This document shows positions 1 through 6,108 of a DNA stretch of 6,338 nt, piece by piece; the stretch's first letter is position 1; the number at the start of each line of letters is the position of its first letter. Source of the DNA: Paracoccaceae bacterium (GTDB lineage: Bacteria; Pseudomonadota; Alphaproteobacteria; Rhodobacterales; Rhodobacteraceae); contig DOHJ01000209.1 of NCBI GenBank assembly GCA_003535335.1, positions 4,546-10,883 of the forward strand, in the 5' to 3' direction. A program made the translations under genes and the position numbers. The notes under the pieces were generated by a model, which saw only the letters and a program-made list of their open reading frames with translations, ran no database searches and was not told where the DNA came from.

Positions 1-98
1 ATGGTGAAGACTATAAAGCGCCGGCAACCATTGATGACCCTGCAATTTTAGACGAAATCACAACTGCGCTGGCCGCTATAGGATATCCGGGCAGCTAG
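1..98 (+). CDS. prpE: Propionyl-CoA synthetase (propionate-CoA ligase), C-terminal end only
   Basis: Reading from base 3, an open frame gives 31 residues ending at a TAG stop at 96-98; the gene begins outside the window. The tail contains APATIDDPAILDEI, close to the end of PrpE-type propionyl-CoA synthetases (as I recall, E. coli PrpE ends with a TTIDDPASLDQI stretch). Full-length PrpE is an AMP-forming acyl-CoA synthetase that activates propionate to propionyl-CoA with ATP and CoA in the cytoplasm. The catalytic domains are not visible, so the call rests on one short motif and could equally fit another acetyl/propionyl-CoA synthetase. The gene converges on nadK, with 45 bp between the two stop codons. 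Confidence 0.6.
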   Translation, partial: GEDYKAPATIDDPAILDEITTALAAIGYPGS

Positions 99-105
99 AG
101 CATCC

Positions 106-133
106 CTGATATTGCTGCCATCGGGCAAATCAG
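106..133. terminator. Stem-loop between convergent prpE and nadK
   Basis: Bases 106-110 (CTGAT) and 112-115 (TTGC) pair with 125-128 (GCAA) and 129-133 (ATCAG). This makes a nine-pair stem with one bulged A at 111 and a 9-nt loop. It starts 7 bases after the prpE stop codon and lies just past the nadK stop codon, where a bidirectional terminator would be expected. Neither strand has a T-tract after the stem, so it is not a classic intrinsic terminator. It may stabilise 3' ends or act with Rho. Confidence 0.35.
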
Positions 134-143
134 CGGTGTAGGC

Positions 144-911
144 TTAACTAAACTGCTCGCGAATAAGGCGTTCTTCCAGCCCGTGTCCGGGGTCAAACAA
201 AATCCGGTGTTTCACCGAGGGTTCACTGCGAATTTCAACCGAAACCACATCACGCACCGGTTGGCTGTCGGCACCGGCCATGACAGGGCGCTTTTGCGGC
301 TCCAGCACATCAATGCGCACCACAGAAGATTTCGACAATAACGCGCCCCGCCAGCGTCTTGGCCGAAACGGGGCCACAGCCGTAAGGGCCAAAACATCCG
401 AGCCAATCGGCAAAATAGGCCCATGCGCCGAATAATTATAGGCGGTCGATCCGGCAGGCGTGCTAACCATCACCCCGTCGCAAACCAGCTCATCCAATCG
501 CGGCTTGCCATCAACCGAAATCGCCAGCTTTGCGGCCTGTTGCCCTGCCCGCAGCAATGACACCTCGTTGATCGCCAAACCATGATGGATCGTGCCATCC
601 CCACATTCGGCGCGCATTGACAAAGGATTAATCACTTCTTCTTCTGCAATACTCAAACGACCTATCAGGTTTTCATCTTCATACGAATTCATCAAAAACC
701 CGACCGTGCCGCGGTTCATTCCGTAAACCGGCGCCTTTAAATGCTGGGTGTCATGCAAAGTATGCAGCATAAAACCGTCGCCACCCAATGCCACGATTAT
801 ATCGGCCTGTTCGGGATCAACCGAACCAAAGCGCGCCGACAGTTGTAACTGCGCAGCTTGTGCACTTTCTACATTGCTGGCAACAAATGTGATTTTCGGT
901 ACTTTTCCCAT
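144..911 (-). CDS. nadK: NAD kinase
   Basis: The 255-residue product matches the short alphaproteobacterial type of ATP-dependent NAD kinase, which phosphorylates NAD+ to NADP+ in the cytoplasm and feeds the NADP(H) pool. The hallmark GGDG motif is at residues 43-46, inside ALGGDGFMLHTLH. Other conserved blocks are YGMNRGTVGFLMN (63-75), the NE pair at 115-116 in AINEVSLLRAG, and CDGVMVSTPAGSTAYNYS (144-161), which carries the substrate-binding Asp-Gly and Thr-Ala-Tyr residues. The C-terminal RHILFDPGHGLEERLIREQF-like ending is typical of Rhodobacterales homologues. The ATG at 909-911 is supported by an AAAGGAAA ribosome-binding site just upstream. The gene is intact and divergent from glyA. 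Supplying NADP to biosynthetic or C1 dehydrogenases nearby is an inference from position only. Confidence 0.93.
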   Translation of the reverse strand: MGKVPKITFVASNVESAQAAQLQLSARFGSVDPEQADIIVALGGDGFMLHTLHDTQHLKAPVYGMNRGTVGFLMNSYEDENLIGRLSIAEEEVINPLSMRAECGDGTIHHGLAINEVSLLRAGQQAAKLAISVDGKPRLDELVCDGVMVSTPAGSTAYNYSAHGPILPIGSDVLALTAVAPFRPRRWRGALLSKSSVVRIDVLEPQKRPVMAGADSQPVRDVVSVEIRSEPSVKHRILFDPGHGLEERLIREQFS

Positions 912-1085
912 TGGTTTTCCTTTTTCTGCTTAATGATTTGCCCAGCCACGGGGAAAACACAAGGCTGTATTGATCAAAGAATTGCGACATTTCACAAGCA
1001 GTAGCATTTTACTGGCTTTTTCTGAGCCAAGATGTCAGGTAATAAGACACGACCCCATTTTCAACGCGCCAAGGAGCCTTAAGCA
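912..1085. promoter_or_regulatory. Divergent nadK/glyA intergenic region
   Basis: These 174 bases must hold the start signals for nadK leftward and glyA rightward. A good ribosome-binding site, AAGGAG at 1071-1076, sits 9 bases before the glyA ATG. A small inverted repeat, TGGCT (1013-1017) with AGCCA (1025-1029), and the palindrome TTGATCAA (970-977) are present. I could not pick convincing -35/-10 pairs on either strand and saw no riboswitch-like structure. Confidence 0.4.
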
Positions 1086-2378
1086 ATGAGCACATCATTA
1101 ACCAATAAATTTTTCACCGAAGAGCTATCATCGCGAGACCCCGCTGTCTTTGACACAATCACCAACGAGCTGGGCCGCCAACGCACCGAGATCGAGCTGA
1201 TTGCCTCGGAGAACATTGTCTCGCTGGCTGTGATGCAGGCCCAAGGCACTGTGCTGACCAATAAATACGCAGAGGGCTATCCGGGCCGGCGGTATTACGG
1301 TGGTTGCCAACATGTTGACGTTACCGAAACGCTGGCAATTGAACGGGCCAAGGAACTATTTGGCTGCGAGTTTGCAAATGTGCAACCAAATTCCGGCAGC
1401 CAAATGAACCAAGCCGTGTTTTTGGCGTTGCTGCAACCCGGTGATACATTTATGGGGTTGGACCTTAATTCTGGTGGTCACCTGACGCACGGATCACCGG
1501 TGAATATGTCGGGTAAATGGTTTAACGTGGTGTCTTATGGCGTTCGTGAAGATAACAACCTGCTGGATATGGATGCGGTTCGCAAGGCTGCTCTGGAACA
1601 TAAGCCCAAGCTGATCATCGCCGGCGGCACCGCCTATTCCCGCGTTTGGGATTGGCAGGCGTTTCGCGATATTGCCGATGAAATTGGCGCGTATCTGATG
1701 GTTGATATGGCCCATATCGCGGGTCTGGTTGCCGGTGGTGTGCATCCTTCGCCGCTGCCCCACGCGCATGTTGTTACAACAACCACCCATAAATCCCTGC
1801 GCGGACCACGTGGCGGCATGGTGCTGACCAATGATGCCGATATTGCCAAGAAAATCAATTCTGCGGTTTTCCCCGGCCTTCAAGGTGGGCCTTTGATGCA
1901 CGTGATCGCGGCCAAGGCCGTCGCATTTGGCGAAGCGCTTGATCCTAGCTTTAAAGATTATGCAGCACAGGTTGTGGCCAATGCCCAAGCTATGGCTGAC
2001 CAGCTGATCAAAGGCGGCATCAACGTGGTATCGGGTGGCACTGACAATCACCTGATTCTGGCCGATCTGCGCCCCAAAGCGGTAACCGGCAAGGCAGCCG
2101 AGGCCGCATTGGGCCGCGCGCATATCACTTGCAATAAAAATGGTGTGCCGTTTGACCCTGAAAAACCGTTTGTGACCTCAGGCGTTCGTCTGGGTACACC
2201 TGCCGGCACCACGCGTGGTTTCAAAGAGGCCGAGTTCCGCCAGATTGCGGACTGGATTGTCGAGGTGGTTGACGGTTTGGCGGCCAATGGACCGGATGGC
2301 AATAGCGAAATCGAAGCCGCCGTAAAGGCCAAAGTAGAAGCGCTTTGCGCCGGTTTCCCGATGTATCCAAACCTGTAA
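1086..2378 (+). CDS. glyA: Serine hydroxymethyltransferase
   Basis: The 430-residue product is a full-length bacterial SHMT, a pyridoxal-phosphate enzyme that interconverts glycine plus 5,10-methylene-tetrahydrofolate with serine plus tetrahydrofolate. Visible motifs are [11 protein letters not shown] (36-46, with the catalytic Glu 42), [13 protein letters not shown] (61-73), [14 protein letters not shown] (205-218, PLP-contacting Asp 207 and His 210), and [14 protein letters not shown] (231-244), in which Lys 236 is the Schiff-base lysine. The ATG is set by AAGGAG at 1071-1076. In the serine cycle this enzyme is the point where one-carbon units enter by joining glycine. Here it sits tail to tail with the mclA-mtkA-mtkB cassette, so it cannot share their transcript and may simply be the general housekeeping copy. 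No truncation or odd residue was seen. Confidence 0.97.
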   Translation: MSTSLTNKFFTEELSSRDPAVFDTITNELGRQRTEIELIASENIVSLAVMQAQGTVLTNKYAEGYPGRRYYGGCQHVDVTETLAIERAKELFGCEFANVQPNSGSQMNQAVFLALLQPGDTFMGLDLNSGGHLTHGSPVNMSGKWFNVVSYGVREDNNLLDMDAVRKAALEHKPKLIIAGGTAYSRVWDWQAFRDIADEIGAYLMVDMAHIAGLVAGGVHPSPLPHAHVVTTTTHKSLRGPRGGMVLTNDADIAKKINSAVFPGLQGGPLMHVIAAKAVAFGEALDPSFKDYAAQVVANAQAMADQLIKGGINVVSGGTDNHLILADLRPKAVTGKAAEAALGRAHITCNKNGVPFDPEKPFVTSGVRLGTPAGTTRGFKEAEFRQIADWIVEVVDGLAANGPDGNSEIEAAVKAKVEALCAGFPMYPNL

Positions 2379-2407
2379 GGATCCTGCCGTCGCTTTAGGG
2401 CGGTCGT

Positions 2408-2452
2408 AAAAAAGTTTAAAGCGTTTCAAACTTAAATTGAAACGCTTTAAAC
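2408..2452 (-). terminator. Intrinsic terminator of the mclA-mtkA-mtkB cassette, shared with convergent glyA
   Basis: Bases 2414-2429 and 2437-2452 form a perfect 16-bp inverted repeat (GTTTAAAGCGTTTCAA and its complement) around a 7-nt loop. Read on the minus strand, the stem is followed directly by six T residues (A-tract at 2408-2413 on the plus strand). It lies about 52 bases after the mtkB stop codon, so it should end the leftward transcript. The stem is unusually AT-rich for a terminator. glyA transcripts can form the same stem but lack a following T-run. A weak 6-bp hairpin at 2386-2404 lies just after the glyA stop codon. Confidence 0.8.
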
Positions 2453-2504
2453 CATGTTGGAAATGTCAGGCAATTTCTACCTGATACATTTTTCTGACAA
2501 CACC

Positions 2505-3386
2505 CTAGCGCATGACACGCGCGATTGTTTCACCAATTATTGCCGGATTTTCTGCAACGGTCACACCGGCTGCATTCAGGATCTCGACTTTTTCACTGGC
2601 ACTTTCACCAAAGGCGGAAATAATTGCACCGGCATGGCCCATCGTGCGGCCTTTTGGTGCAGTTAACCCGGCGATATAAGCCACCACAGGTTTTTTGATA
2701 TGCGCCTTGATATATTCAGCTGCTTCTGCCTCTTGCGGTCCGCCAATTTCACCGATCATGCAAATCAGATCGGTTTCGTCATCGTCTTCAAAATGTTGCA
2801 AAATGTCCTTGAAAGACGAGCCATTAATCGGATCACCGCCAATGCCAACGCTGGTCGAAACCCCGATGCCGCGTTCTTTTAGCTGTGCTGCGGCCTCATA
2901 GCCAAGCGTGCCGGAGCGGCCGATAATGCCGACATTTCCCTCAAGGTAAATATGGCCGGGCATGATGCCGAGCAATGCTTTGCCCGGGCTGATGGTGCCT
3001 GCACAATTTGGGCCAGTCAGGATCATGCGCTGACCTTCTGGATAGCGGTACATGTAGCGTTTGACCCGGATCATGTCCTGAGCCGGAATGCCGTCAGTGA
3101 TGCAAACGCAATAGTTAATGCCTGCATCGGCGGCTTCCATGATGCTGTCGGCGGCAAAGGGTGGCGGCACAAAAACAAGCGTTGCCTCGGCCCCCGTGGC
3201 CGCAACGGCGTCTTTTACGGTGTCAAAAACCGGCACACCTTCGACGGATTGGCCACCTTTCCCCGGAACAACCCCGCCAACCACGTTGCTGCCGTATTCA
3301 ATCATATCTTTAGTGTGAAAACGGGCCATCTTACCGGTGATACCCTGCACAATAATCTTTGTTTCGCTGTTAATAAAAATGCTCAT
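2505..3386 (-). CDS. mtkB: Malate-CoA ligase (malate thiokinase), beta subunit MtkB
   Basis: The 293-residue product belongs to the succinyl-CoA synthetase alpha (SucD) superfamily: an N-terminal CoA-binding Rossmann domain (VQGITG at 13-18, PGKGG at 41-45), then a ligase domain with GPNCAG (125-130), GEIGGPQEAE (202-211) and the phospho-acceptor His 251 in RTMGHAGAI. Several stretches point to MtkB rather than SucD: IPAQDMIRVKRYMYRYP, SGTLGYEAAAQ where SucD usually has SGTLTYEA, DPINGSSF instead of DPIPGSNF, and GLTAPKG instead of GVTAPKG. With MtkA it forms malyl-CoA from malate, CoA and ATP in the serine cycle. The ATG lies 11 bases after the mtkA stop codon, preceded by a G-rich ribosome-binding site (GGGGG). 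Activity on succinate cannot be excluded from sequence alone. Confidence 0.9.
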   Translation of the reverse strand: MSIFINSETKIIVQGITGKMARFHTKDMIEYGSNVVGGVVPGKGGQSVEGVPVFDTVKDAVAATGAEATLVFVPPPFAADSIMEAADAGINYCVCITDGIPAQDMIRVKRYMYRYPEGQRMILTGPNCAGTISPGKALLGIMPGHIYLEGNVGIIGRSGTLGYEAAAQLKERGIGVSTSVGIGGDPINGSSFKDILQHFEDDDETDLICMIGEIGGPQEAEAAEYIKAHIKKPVVAYIAGLTAPKGRTMGHAGAIISAFGESASEKVEILNAAGVTVAENPAIIGETIARVMR

Positions 3387-3397
3387 TAGACTGCCCC

Positions 3398-4582
3398 CTA
3401 TTTATTTTTCTTTGCCATGTGGTCGCGCAATGCGGCGACAGAACTTTCGGCTGCTTCATTCAATGTGGTTGCACTGACCAACGGCAAACCGCTTTCATCA
3501 AGGATTTTCAAACCCTCTTCGACATTTGTACCCGCAAGGCGCACAATCACAGGCACATCGACCTGCACCTGCTTTAAGGCTTGGACCACACCTTCGGCGA
3601 CCCAGTCACAACGGTTTATTCCGGCAAAAATATTCACCAGAACCGCCTGCACGTTGTCGTCCGACAACACCAAACGAAACGCCTTGGCCACCCGTTCAGG
3701 TGTGGCACCGCCGCCGATGTCCAGAAAATTGGCAGGCTCGCCGCCCGCCAGTTTGATCGTGTCCATTGTGGCCATCGCCAAACCGGCACCGTTGACAATA
3801 CAGCCGATATTGCCATCCAGACCCACATAAGACAGCCCCTGATCAGCGGCCCGGCTTTCGCGCGGATCTTCTTGGGATTTGTCACGCAGCTCCGAAACAC
3901 TGGGATGGCGAAACAATGCATTATCATCAAATGTCATCTTGGCATCAAGCGCCAGAATGCGGTTGTCACCGGTGACAACCAATGGGTTAATTTCAACCAT
4001 GGTCGCATCCAGTTCACGAAAAGCGCGGTAACACCCTTTCAAGGTGTGTACCATTTGTTGCACCATCGAAGCTTCAATATCCAGATCAAAAGCGATCTCG
4101 CGGCATTGGAAATCTTGCAAACCAACAGCAGGCTCAACAATCGAGCGCACAATGCTGTCAGGGCTTTCGGCCGATATTTCTTCAATATCCATACCGCCTT
4201 GGCTGGAAGCAACGATCATCACGCGCTGGCTGCTGCGGTCCATCACAAAACCCAGATAAATTTCGCGCGCAATCGGCACGCCGGCCTCGACATAAACCCG
4301 GTAAACACCTTTTCCCTCGGGTCCGGTTTGCGGGGTAACCATTTGCTTGCCGAACATGCCATCGGCGGCTTCCTGAATTTCGGTATCGGAATTGCAGACT
4401 TTGACACCGCCGGCTTTGCCCCTGCCGCCGGCATGGATCTGGGCCTTGACCACCCAACATTTACCACCCATTTCCTGAGCACGGTAAACCGCCTGTTCAG
4501 GGCTATAGGCCAATCCCCCTTGCGGTACAGTTACTCCAAAACTTTTTAGAATTTCCTTGGCTTGATACTCATGAATATCCAT
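3398..4582 (-). CDS. mtkA: Malate-CoA ligase (malate thiokinase), alpha subunit MtkA
   Basis: The 394-residue product has the layout of the SucC-type ATP-grasp subunit: [12 protein letters not shown] start, nucleotide-binding [16 protein letters not shown] (46-61), EINPLVVT (197-204) and ALDAKM (211-216) with the metal and ATP ligands, then a C-terminal CoA-ligase domain with [11 protein letters not shown] (264-274), [14 protein letters not shown] (280-293), [11 protein letters not shown] (317-327) and [10 protein letters not shown] (348-357). MtkA-like features are [21 protein letters not shown], and GINRCDW where SucC usually reads GIVRCD. It provides the ATP side of malate + CoA + ATP to malyl-CoA. 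The ATG is supported by AGGGGA (plus-strand 4591-4596), 8 bases upstream. It follows mclA after a 240-bp gap and is tightly coupled to mtkB. The gene is intact. Confidence 0.91.
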   Translation of the reverse strand: MDIHEYQAKEILKSFGVTVPQGGLAYSPEQAVYRAQEMGGKCWVVKAQIHAGGRGKAGGVKVCNSDTEIQEAADGMFGKQMVTPQTGPEGKGVYRVYVEAGVPIAREIYLGFVMDRSSQRVMIVASSQGGMDIEEISAESPDSIVRSIVEPAVGLQDFQCREIAFDLDIEASMVQQMVHTLKGCYRAFRELDATMVEINPLVVTGDNRILALDAKMTFDDNALFRHPSVSELRDKSQEDPRESRAADQGLSYVGLDGNIGCIVNGAGLAMATMDTIKLAGGEPANFLDIGGGATPERVAKAFRLVLSDDNVQAVLVNIFAGINRCDWVAEGVVQALKQVQVDVPVIVRLAGTNVEEGLKILDESGLPLVSATTLNEAAESSVAALRDHMAKKNK

Positions 4583-4626
4583 TTAGAATTTCCCCTGTTT
4601 TCGTTTGTTATTTTTCGGCTATTACG

Positions 4627-4648
4627 GGCGCTGCCGGTGGGTTGCGCC
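4627..4648 (-). repeat. 5-bp inverted repeat in mtkA leader
   Basis: GGCGC (4627-4631) pairs with GCGCC (4644-4648) around a 12-nt GC-rich loop. It lies about 45 bases upstream of the mtkA start codon and would fold in the leader RNA if transcription starts further upstream. The stem is short and could be chance. Confidence 0.3.
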
Positions 4649-4700
4649 ACTATTGGGTGATTGCGTTATTATCAGCACTATGCAGAAATTACCATAATCG

Positions 4701-4723
4701 GTGCCAAACAATCCAGTTGGCAC
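4701..4723. repeat. 7-bp inverted repeat, possible operator or hairpin
   Basis: GTGCCAA (4701-4707) and TTGGCAC (4717-4723) form a perfect inverted repeat with a 9-nt spacer. The centre-to-centre distance of 16 bases could suit a dimeric regulator, and it lies just upstream of the possible mtkA -10 element at 4668-4673. No regulator gene is in the window, so an operator role is only a guess. Confidence 0.35.
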
Positions 4724-4765
4724 GTCTAATTGACGCAGCCAAACCCCATATTTTTCTTGGGTATC

Positions 4766-4800
4766 GTAGCACCGGCGTTTGACTTAAAATCCGGTGCTAC
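4766..4800 (-). terminator. Stem-loop downstream of mclA
   Basis: GTAGCACCGG (4766-4775) and CCGGTGCTAC (4791-4800) form a perfect 10-bp GC-rich stem with a 15-nt loop, 22 bases after the mclA stop codon. On the minus strand no T-tract follows, so it is a weak candidate for intrinsic termination. It could be a partial terminator or an mRNA-stabilising 3' structure separating mclA from mtkAB expression. On the plus strand a T-rich stretch follows, but no plus-strand gene ends here. Confidence 0.5.
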
Positions 4801-4822
4801 AGTTTGTTTTATTGCTAACAGC

Positions 4823-5800
4823 TCAACCGTCCGCGATTTGCTTGGCTTTTTCAACCAGAACCTCGGCTTGACGAATTGAGGCGTAATCAATCAAACGTCC
4901 GTCTAGCGAAACAGCGCCTTTGCCAGCCGCTTCTGCCTCGGCCATCGCTTTCAGAATCCGTTGGGCACGATCAATTTCATCGGCTGACGGGCTCATCACT
5001 TCGTTGGCCAAACCGATCTGGTTAGGGTGGATTGCCCATTTGCCTTCGCAGCCTAAAACAGCCGCACGATAGGCCGCAGCCTTGTAACCATCAGGATCGG
5101 AAAAATCGCCAAAGGGGCCGTCGATTGGGCGCAAACCATTGGCGCGCGCCGCAACAACCATACGCGAAAGCGCGTAATGCCACATGTCACCCCAATGGGT
5201 TTCACGATTGCCATCTTTGTCCGGATCAGTCAGAACCGCATAGTTTTCGTTCACGCCGCCAATAACCGTGGTGCGTGCGCGGGTGCTTGCAGCATAATCC
5301 GCAACACCGAAATGCAGGCTTTCGTTGCGCTTTGAGGCGGCGGCGATTTCATGCACATTTTGCATGCCCAGCGCGGTTTCGATGATGTGCTCAAAGCCGA
5401 TGCGCTTTTTATAACCTTTTGCATCTTCAATCTGTGTCACCATCATATCGACAGCATAGACATCGGCGGCTGTGCCAACCTTGGGGATCATAATCAGGTC
5501 CAGACGCTCGCCGGCCTGCTCGACAATATCGACAACATCGCGGTACATATAATGTGTGTCCAGCCCGTTAATCCGGATCGACATGGATTTTGTGCCCCAG
5601 TCAATTTCGTTCAAAGCCTTGATAATATTTTTCCGCGCCTGTTCTTTTTCATCAGGTGCCACAGCATCCTCAAGATCAAGAAAAATAACATCAACATCCG
5701 ATTGCGCCGCTTTTTCAAACATTTTTGGCTGGCTTCCCGGCACGGCCAGTTCGCTTCGGTTCAGGCGCCCGGGGGCTTGGTCGACGTTGAAAAAACTCAT
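4823..5800 (-). CDS. mclA: L-malyl-CoA lyase (HpcH/HpaI citrate-lyase family)
   Basis: The 325-residue product matches malyl-CoA lyase, a magnesium-dependent enzyme of the CitE-like family that reversibly cleaves L-malyl-CoA to acetyl-CoA and glyoxylate. Visible blocks are RSELAVPGSQP (15-25), IFLDLEDAVAPD (39-50), IRINGLDTHYMYRDVVDIVE (75-94, with the CoA/acid-binding Arg 76), IIETALGM (139-146, metal-binding Glu 141), FGVADYAAS (164-172, metal-binding Asp 168), DGPFGDFSDPDG (227-238) and GKWAIHPNQ (253-261). DTHYMYRDVVD and VIGGVNENYAVLTD resemble the methylotroph MclA branch more than the Rhodobacter Mcl1 branch as I recall them; Mcl1 also acts on beta-methylmalyl-CoA in the ethylmalonyl-CoA pathway, so dual use is possible. 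The ATG has AGGAG (plus-strand 5807-5811) 6 bases upstream. It is the first gene of the cassette leading to mtkAB. Confidence 0.93.
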   Translation of the reverse strand: MSFFNVDQAPGRLNRSELAVPGSQPKMFEKAAQSDVDVIFLDLEDAVAPDEKEQARKNIIKALNEIDWGTKSMSIRINGLDTHYMYRDVVDIVEQAGERLDLIMIPKVGTAADVYAVDMMVTQIEDAKGYKKRIGFEHIIETALGMQNVHEIAAASKRNESLHFGVADYAASTRARTTVIGGVNENYAVLTDPDKDGNRETHWGDMWHYALSRMVVAARANGLRPIDGPFGDFSDPDGYKAAAYRAAVLGCEGKWAIHPNQIGLANEVMSPSADEIDRAQRILKAMAEAEAAGKGAVSLDGRLIDYASIRQAEVLVEKAKQIADG

Positions 5801-5821
5801 GTAATGCTCCTGTTATGTGGG

Positions 5822-5837
5822 TGCGCGGTGTCGCGCA
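5822..5837 (-). promoter_or_regulatory. GC-rich hairpin just upstream of the mclA ribosome-binding site
   Basis: TGCGCG (5822-5827) pairs perfectly with CGCGCA (5832-5837) around a 4-nt loop. In the mclA mRNA it would lie 10 bases before the AGGAG ribosome-binding site at 5807-5811. Such a compact stem can influence ribosome access or mRNA stability, but no matching known riboswitch class is recognised. Confidence 0.4.
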
Positions 5838-5844
5838 ATAGCAA

Positions 5845-5864
5845 TTAGGAAATCGGGTTCCTAA
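5845..5864. repeat. TTAGGAA-N6-TTCCTAA inverted repeat upstream of mclA
   Basis: A perfect 7-bp inverted repeat with a 6-base spacer occupies 5845-5851 and 5858-5864. It sits 45-65 bases before the mclA ATG, between the possible promoter and the GC-rich hairpin. It could be a DNA operator for a dimeric regulator or the first of two leader hairpins. The half-site is not one I can assign to a named regulator. Confidence 0.4.
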
Positions 5865-5897
5865 CAAGAAAGTCATCATATCTCTTTGCAGCGCTAC

Positions 5898-5924
5898 CTT
5901 ATAGAGTAGTTTTTTCCAGATCAA
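5898..5924 (-). promoter_or_regulatory. Possible mclA promoter
   Basis: On the minus strand, TTGATC (plus-strand 5919-5924) and TATAAG (plus-strand 5898-5903, five of six matches to the -10 consensus) are separated by 15 bases, shorter than the ideal 17. Transcription would start about 90 bases before the mclA ATG, putting both hairpins in the leader RNA. The prediction rests on consensus matching alone. Confidence 0.3.
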
Positions 5925-6039
5925 GCAACTACCGTAACCTAGCGGCAACTGACGACAATAGAGCAATGCCTTATGCAGACTTGCAGCTATTATGCCCAAT
6001 GCCGCAGAAATAACTCTGCCGGTGTATTTTCTTGAATGA

Positions 6040-6069
6040 TTGTTTAAAATATATCCCGTATGGTGTTAT
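6040..6069 (+). promoter_or_regulatory. Possible promoter of the right-edge gene
   Basis: TTGTTT (6040-6045) and TGTTAT (6064-6069), 18 bases apart and with a TG one base before the -10 as in extended -10 promoters, lie about 40 bases before the ATG at 6109. Both hexamers are imperfect, so this is tentative. Confidence 0.22.
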
Positions 6070-6108
6070 ACGAAATTACGCGACACAGAATACAGGCACA
6101 GCGCAAAT

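Larger units (their letters stand above)
4583..4822 (-). promoter_or_regulatory. 240-bp mclA-mtkA intergenic region, probable mtkA leader or promoter region
   Basis: No gene fits this stretch, but it carries three perfect inverted repeats (4627-4648, 4701-4723, 4766-4800; listed separately). On the minus strand, GATAAT (plus-strand 4668-4673) looks like a -10 hexamer, about 85 bases before the mtkA ATG, but no good -35 sits at the usual distance. The gap is long for genes of one pathway, so mtkA may have its own promoter or receive only part of the mclA transcript. Those two alternatives are inference. Confidence 0.45.
5801..6108. other. 308-bp divergent intergenic region between mclA and the right-edge gene
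   Basis: No protein-coding gene is supported here. The left half should contain the mclA promoter and leader on the minus strand, with two hairpins listed separately; the right half should hold the promoter of the rightward gene. A further imperfect hairpin on the plus strand centres on GCAGA (6004-6008) with TCTGC (6015-6019), followed by ATTTTCTT, which has some look of a terminator. Nothing rightward is known to end there, so its meaning is unclear. Confidence 0.45.

Noticed and set aside
970..977. TTGATCAA palindrome upstream of glyA
   Set aside because: It lacks the central spacer of an FNR box, and an 8-base palindrome alone is weak evidence.
1494..2123. 209-codon open frame antisense to glyA
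   Set aside because: It is a shadow of the conserved SHMT coding frame and resembles no family I know.
2952..3389. 145-codon open frame antisense to mtkB
   Set aside because: It is fully covered by mtkB, whose reading frame carries all the conserved ligase motifs.
3581..4549. 322-codon open frame on the plus strand, antisense to mtkA
   Set aside because: It lies wholly inside the highly conserved mtkA gene, its translation has no recognisable motif, and long antisense frames are expected opposite genes with this codon bias.
2505..4582. Reading the pair as succinyl-CoA synthetase sucD/sucC
   Set aside because: The diagnostic stretches and the adjacent malyl-CoA lyase fit malate-CoA ligase better; there is no sucA/sucB or mdh next to them.
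5911..5924. FNR/FnrL-like site (TTGAT-N4-AAAAA on the minus strand) upstream of mclA
   Set aside because: The second half-site matches ATCAA at only three of five positions, so it is probably just part of the -35 region and an A-run.
4679..5979. The octamer TATGCAGA occurs upstream of both mtkA (4679-4686) and mclA (5972-5979)
   Set aside because: One shared 8-mer between two intergenic regions of this size is expected by chance, and the distances to the start codons differ (about 97 versus 172 bases).
5715..5999. 94-codon minus-strand frame overlapping the mclA start
   Set aside because: It overlaps the conserved mclA N-terminus in another frame and has no family resemblance; its upstream part is the mclA leader.
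5966..6013. 15-codon ORF (MPYADLQLLCPMPQK) followed by a hairpin, possible leader peptide
   Set aside because: There is no ribosome-binding site, no run of a regulatory amino acid, and it ends about 95 bases before the next gene; chance is sufficient.
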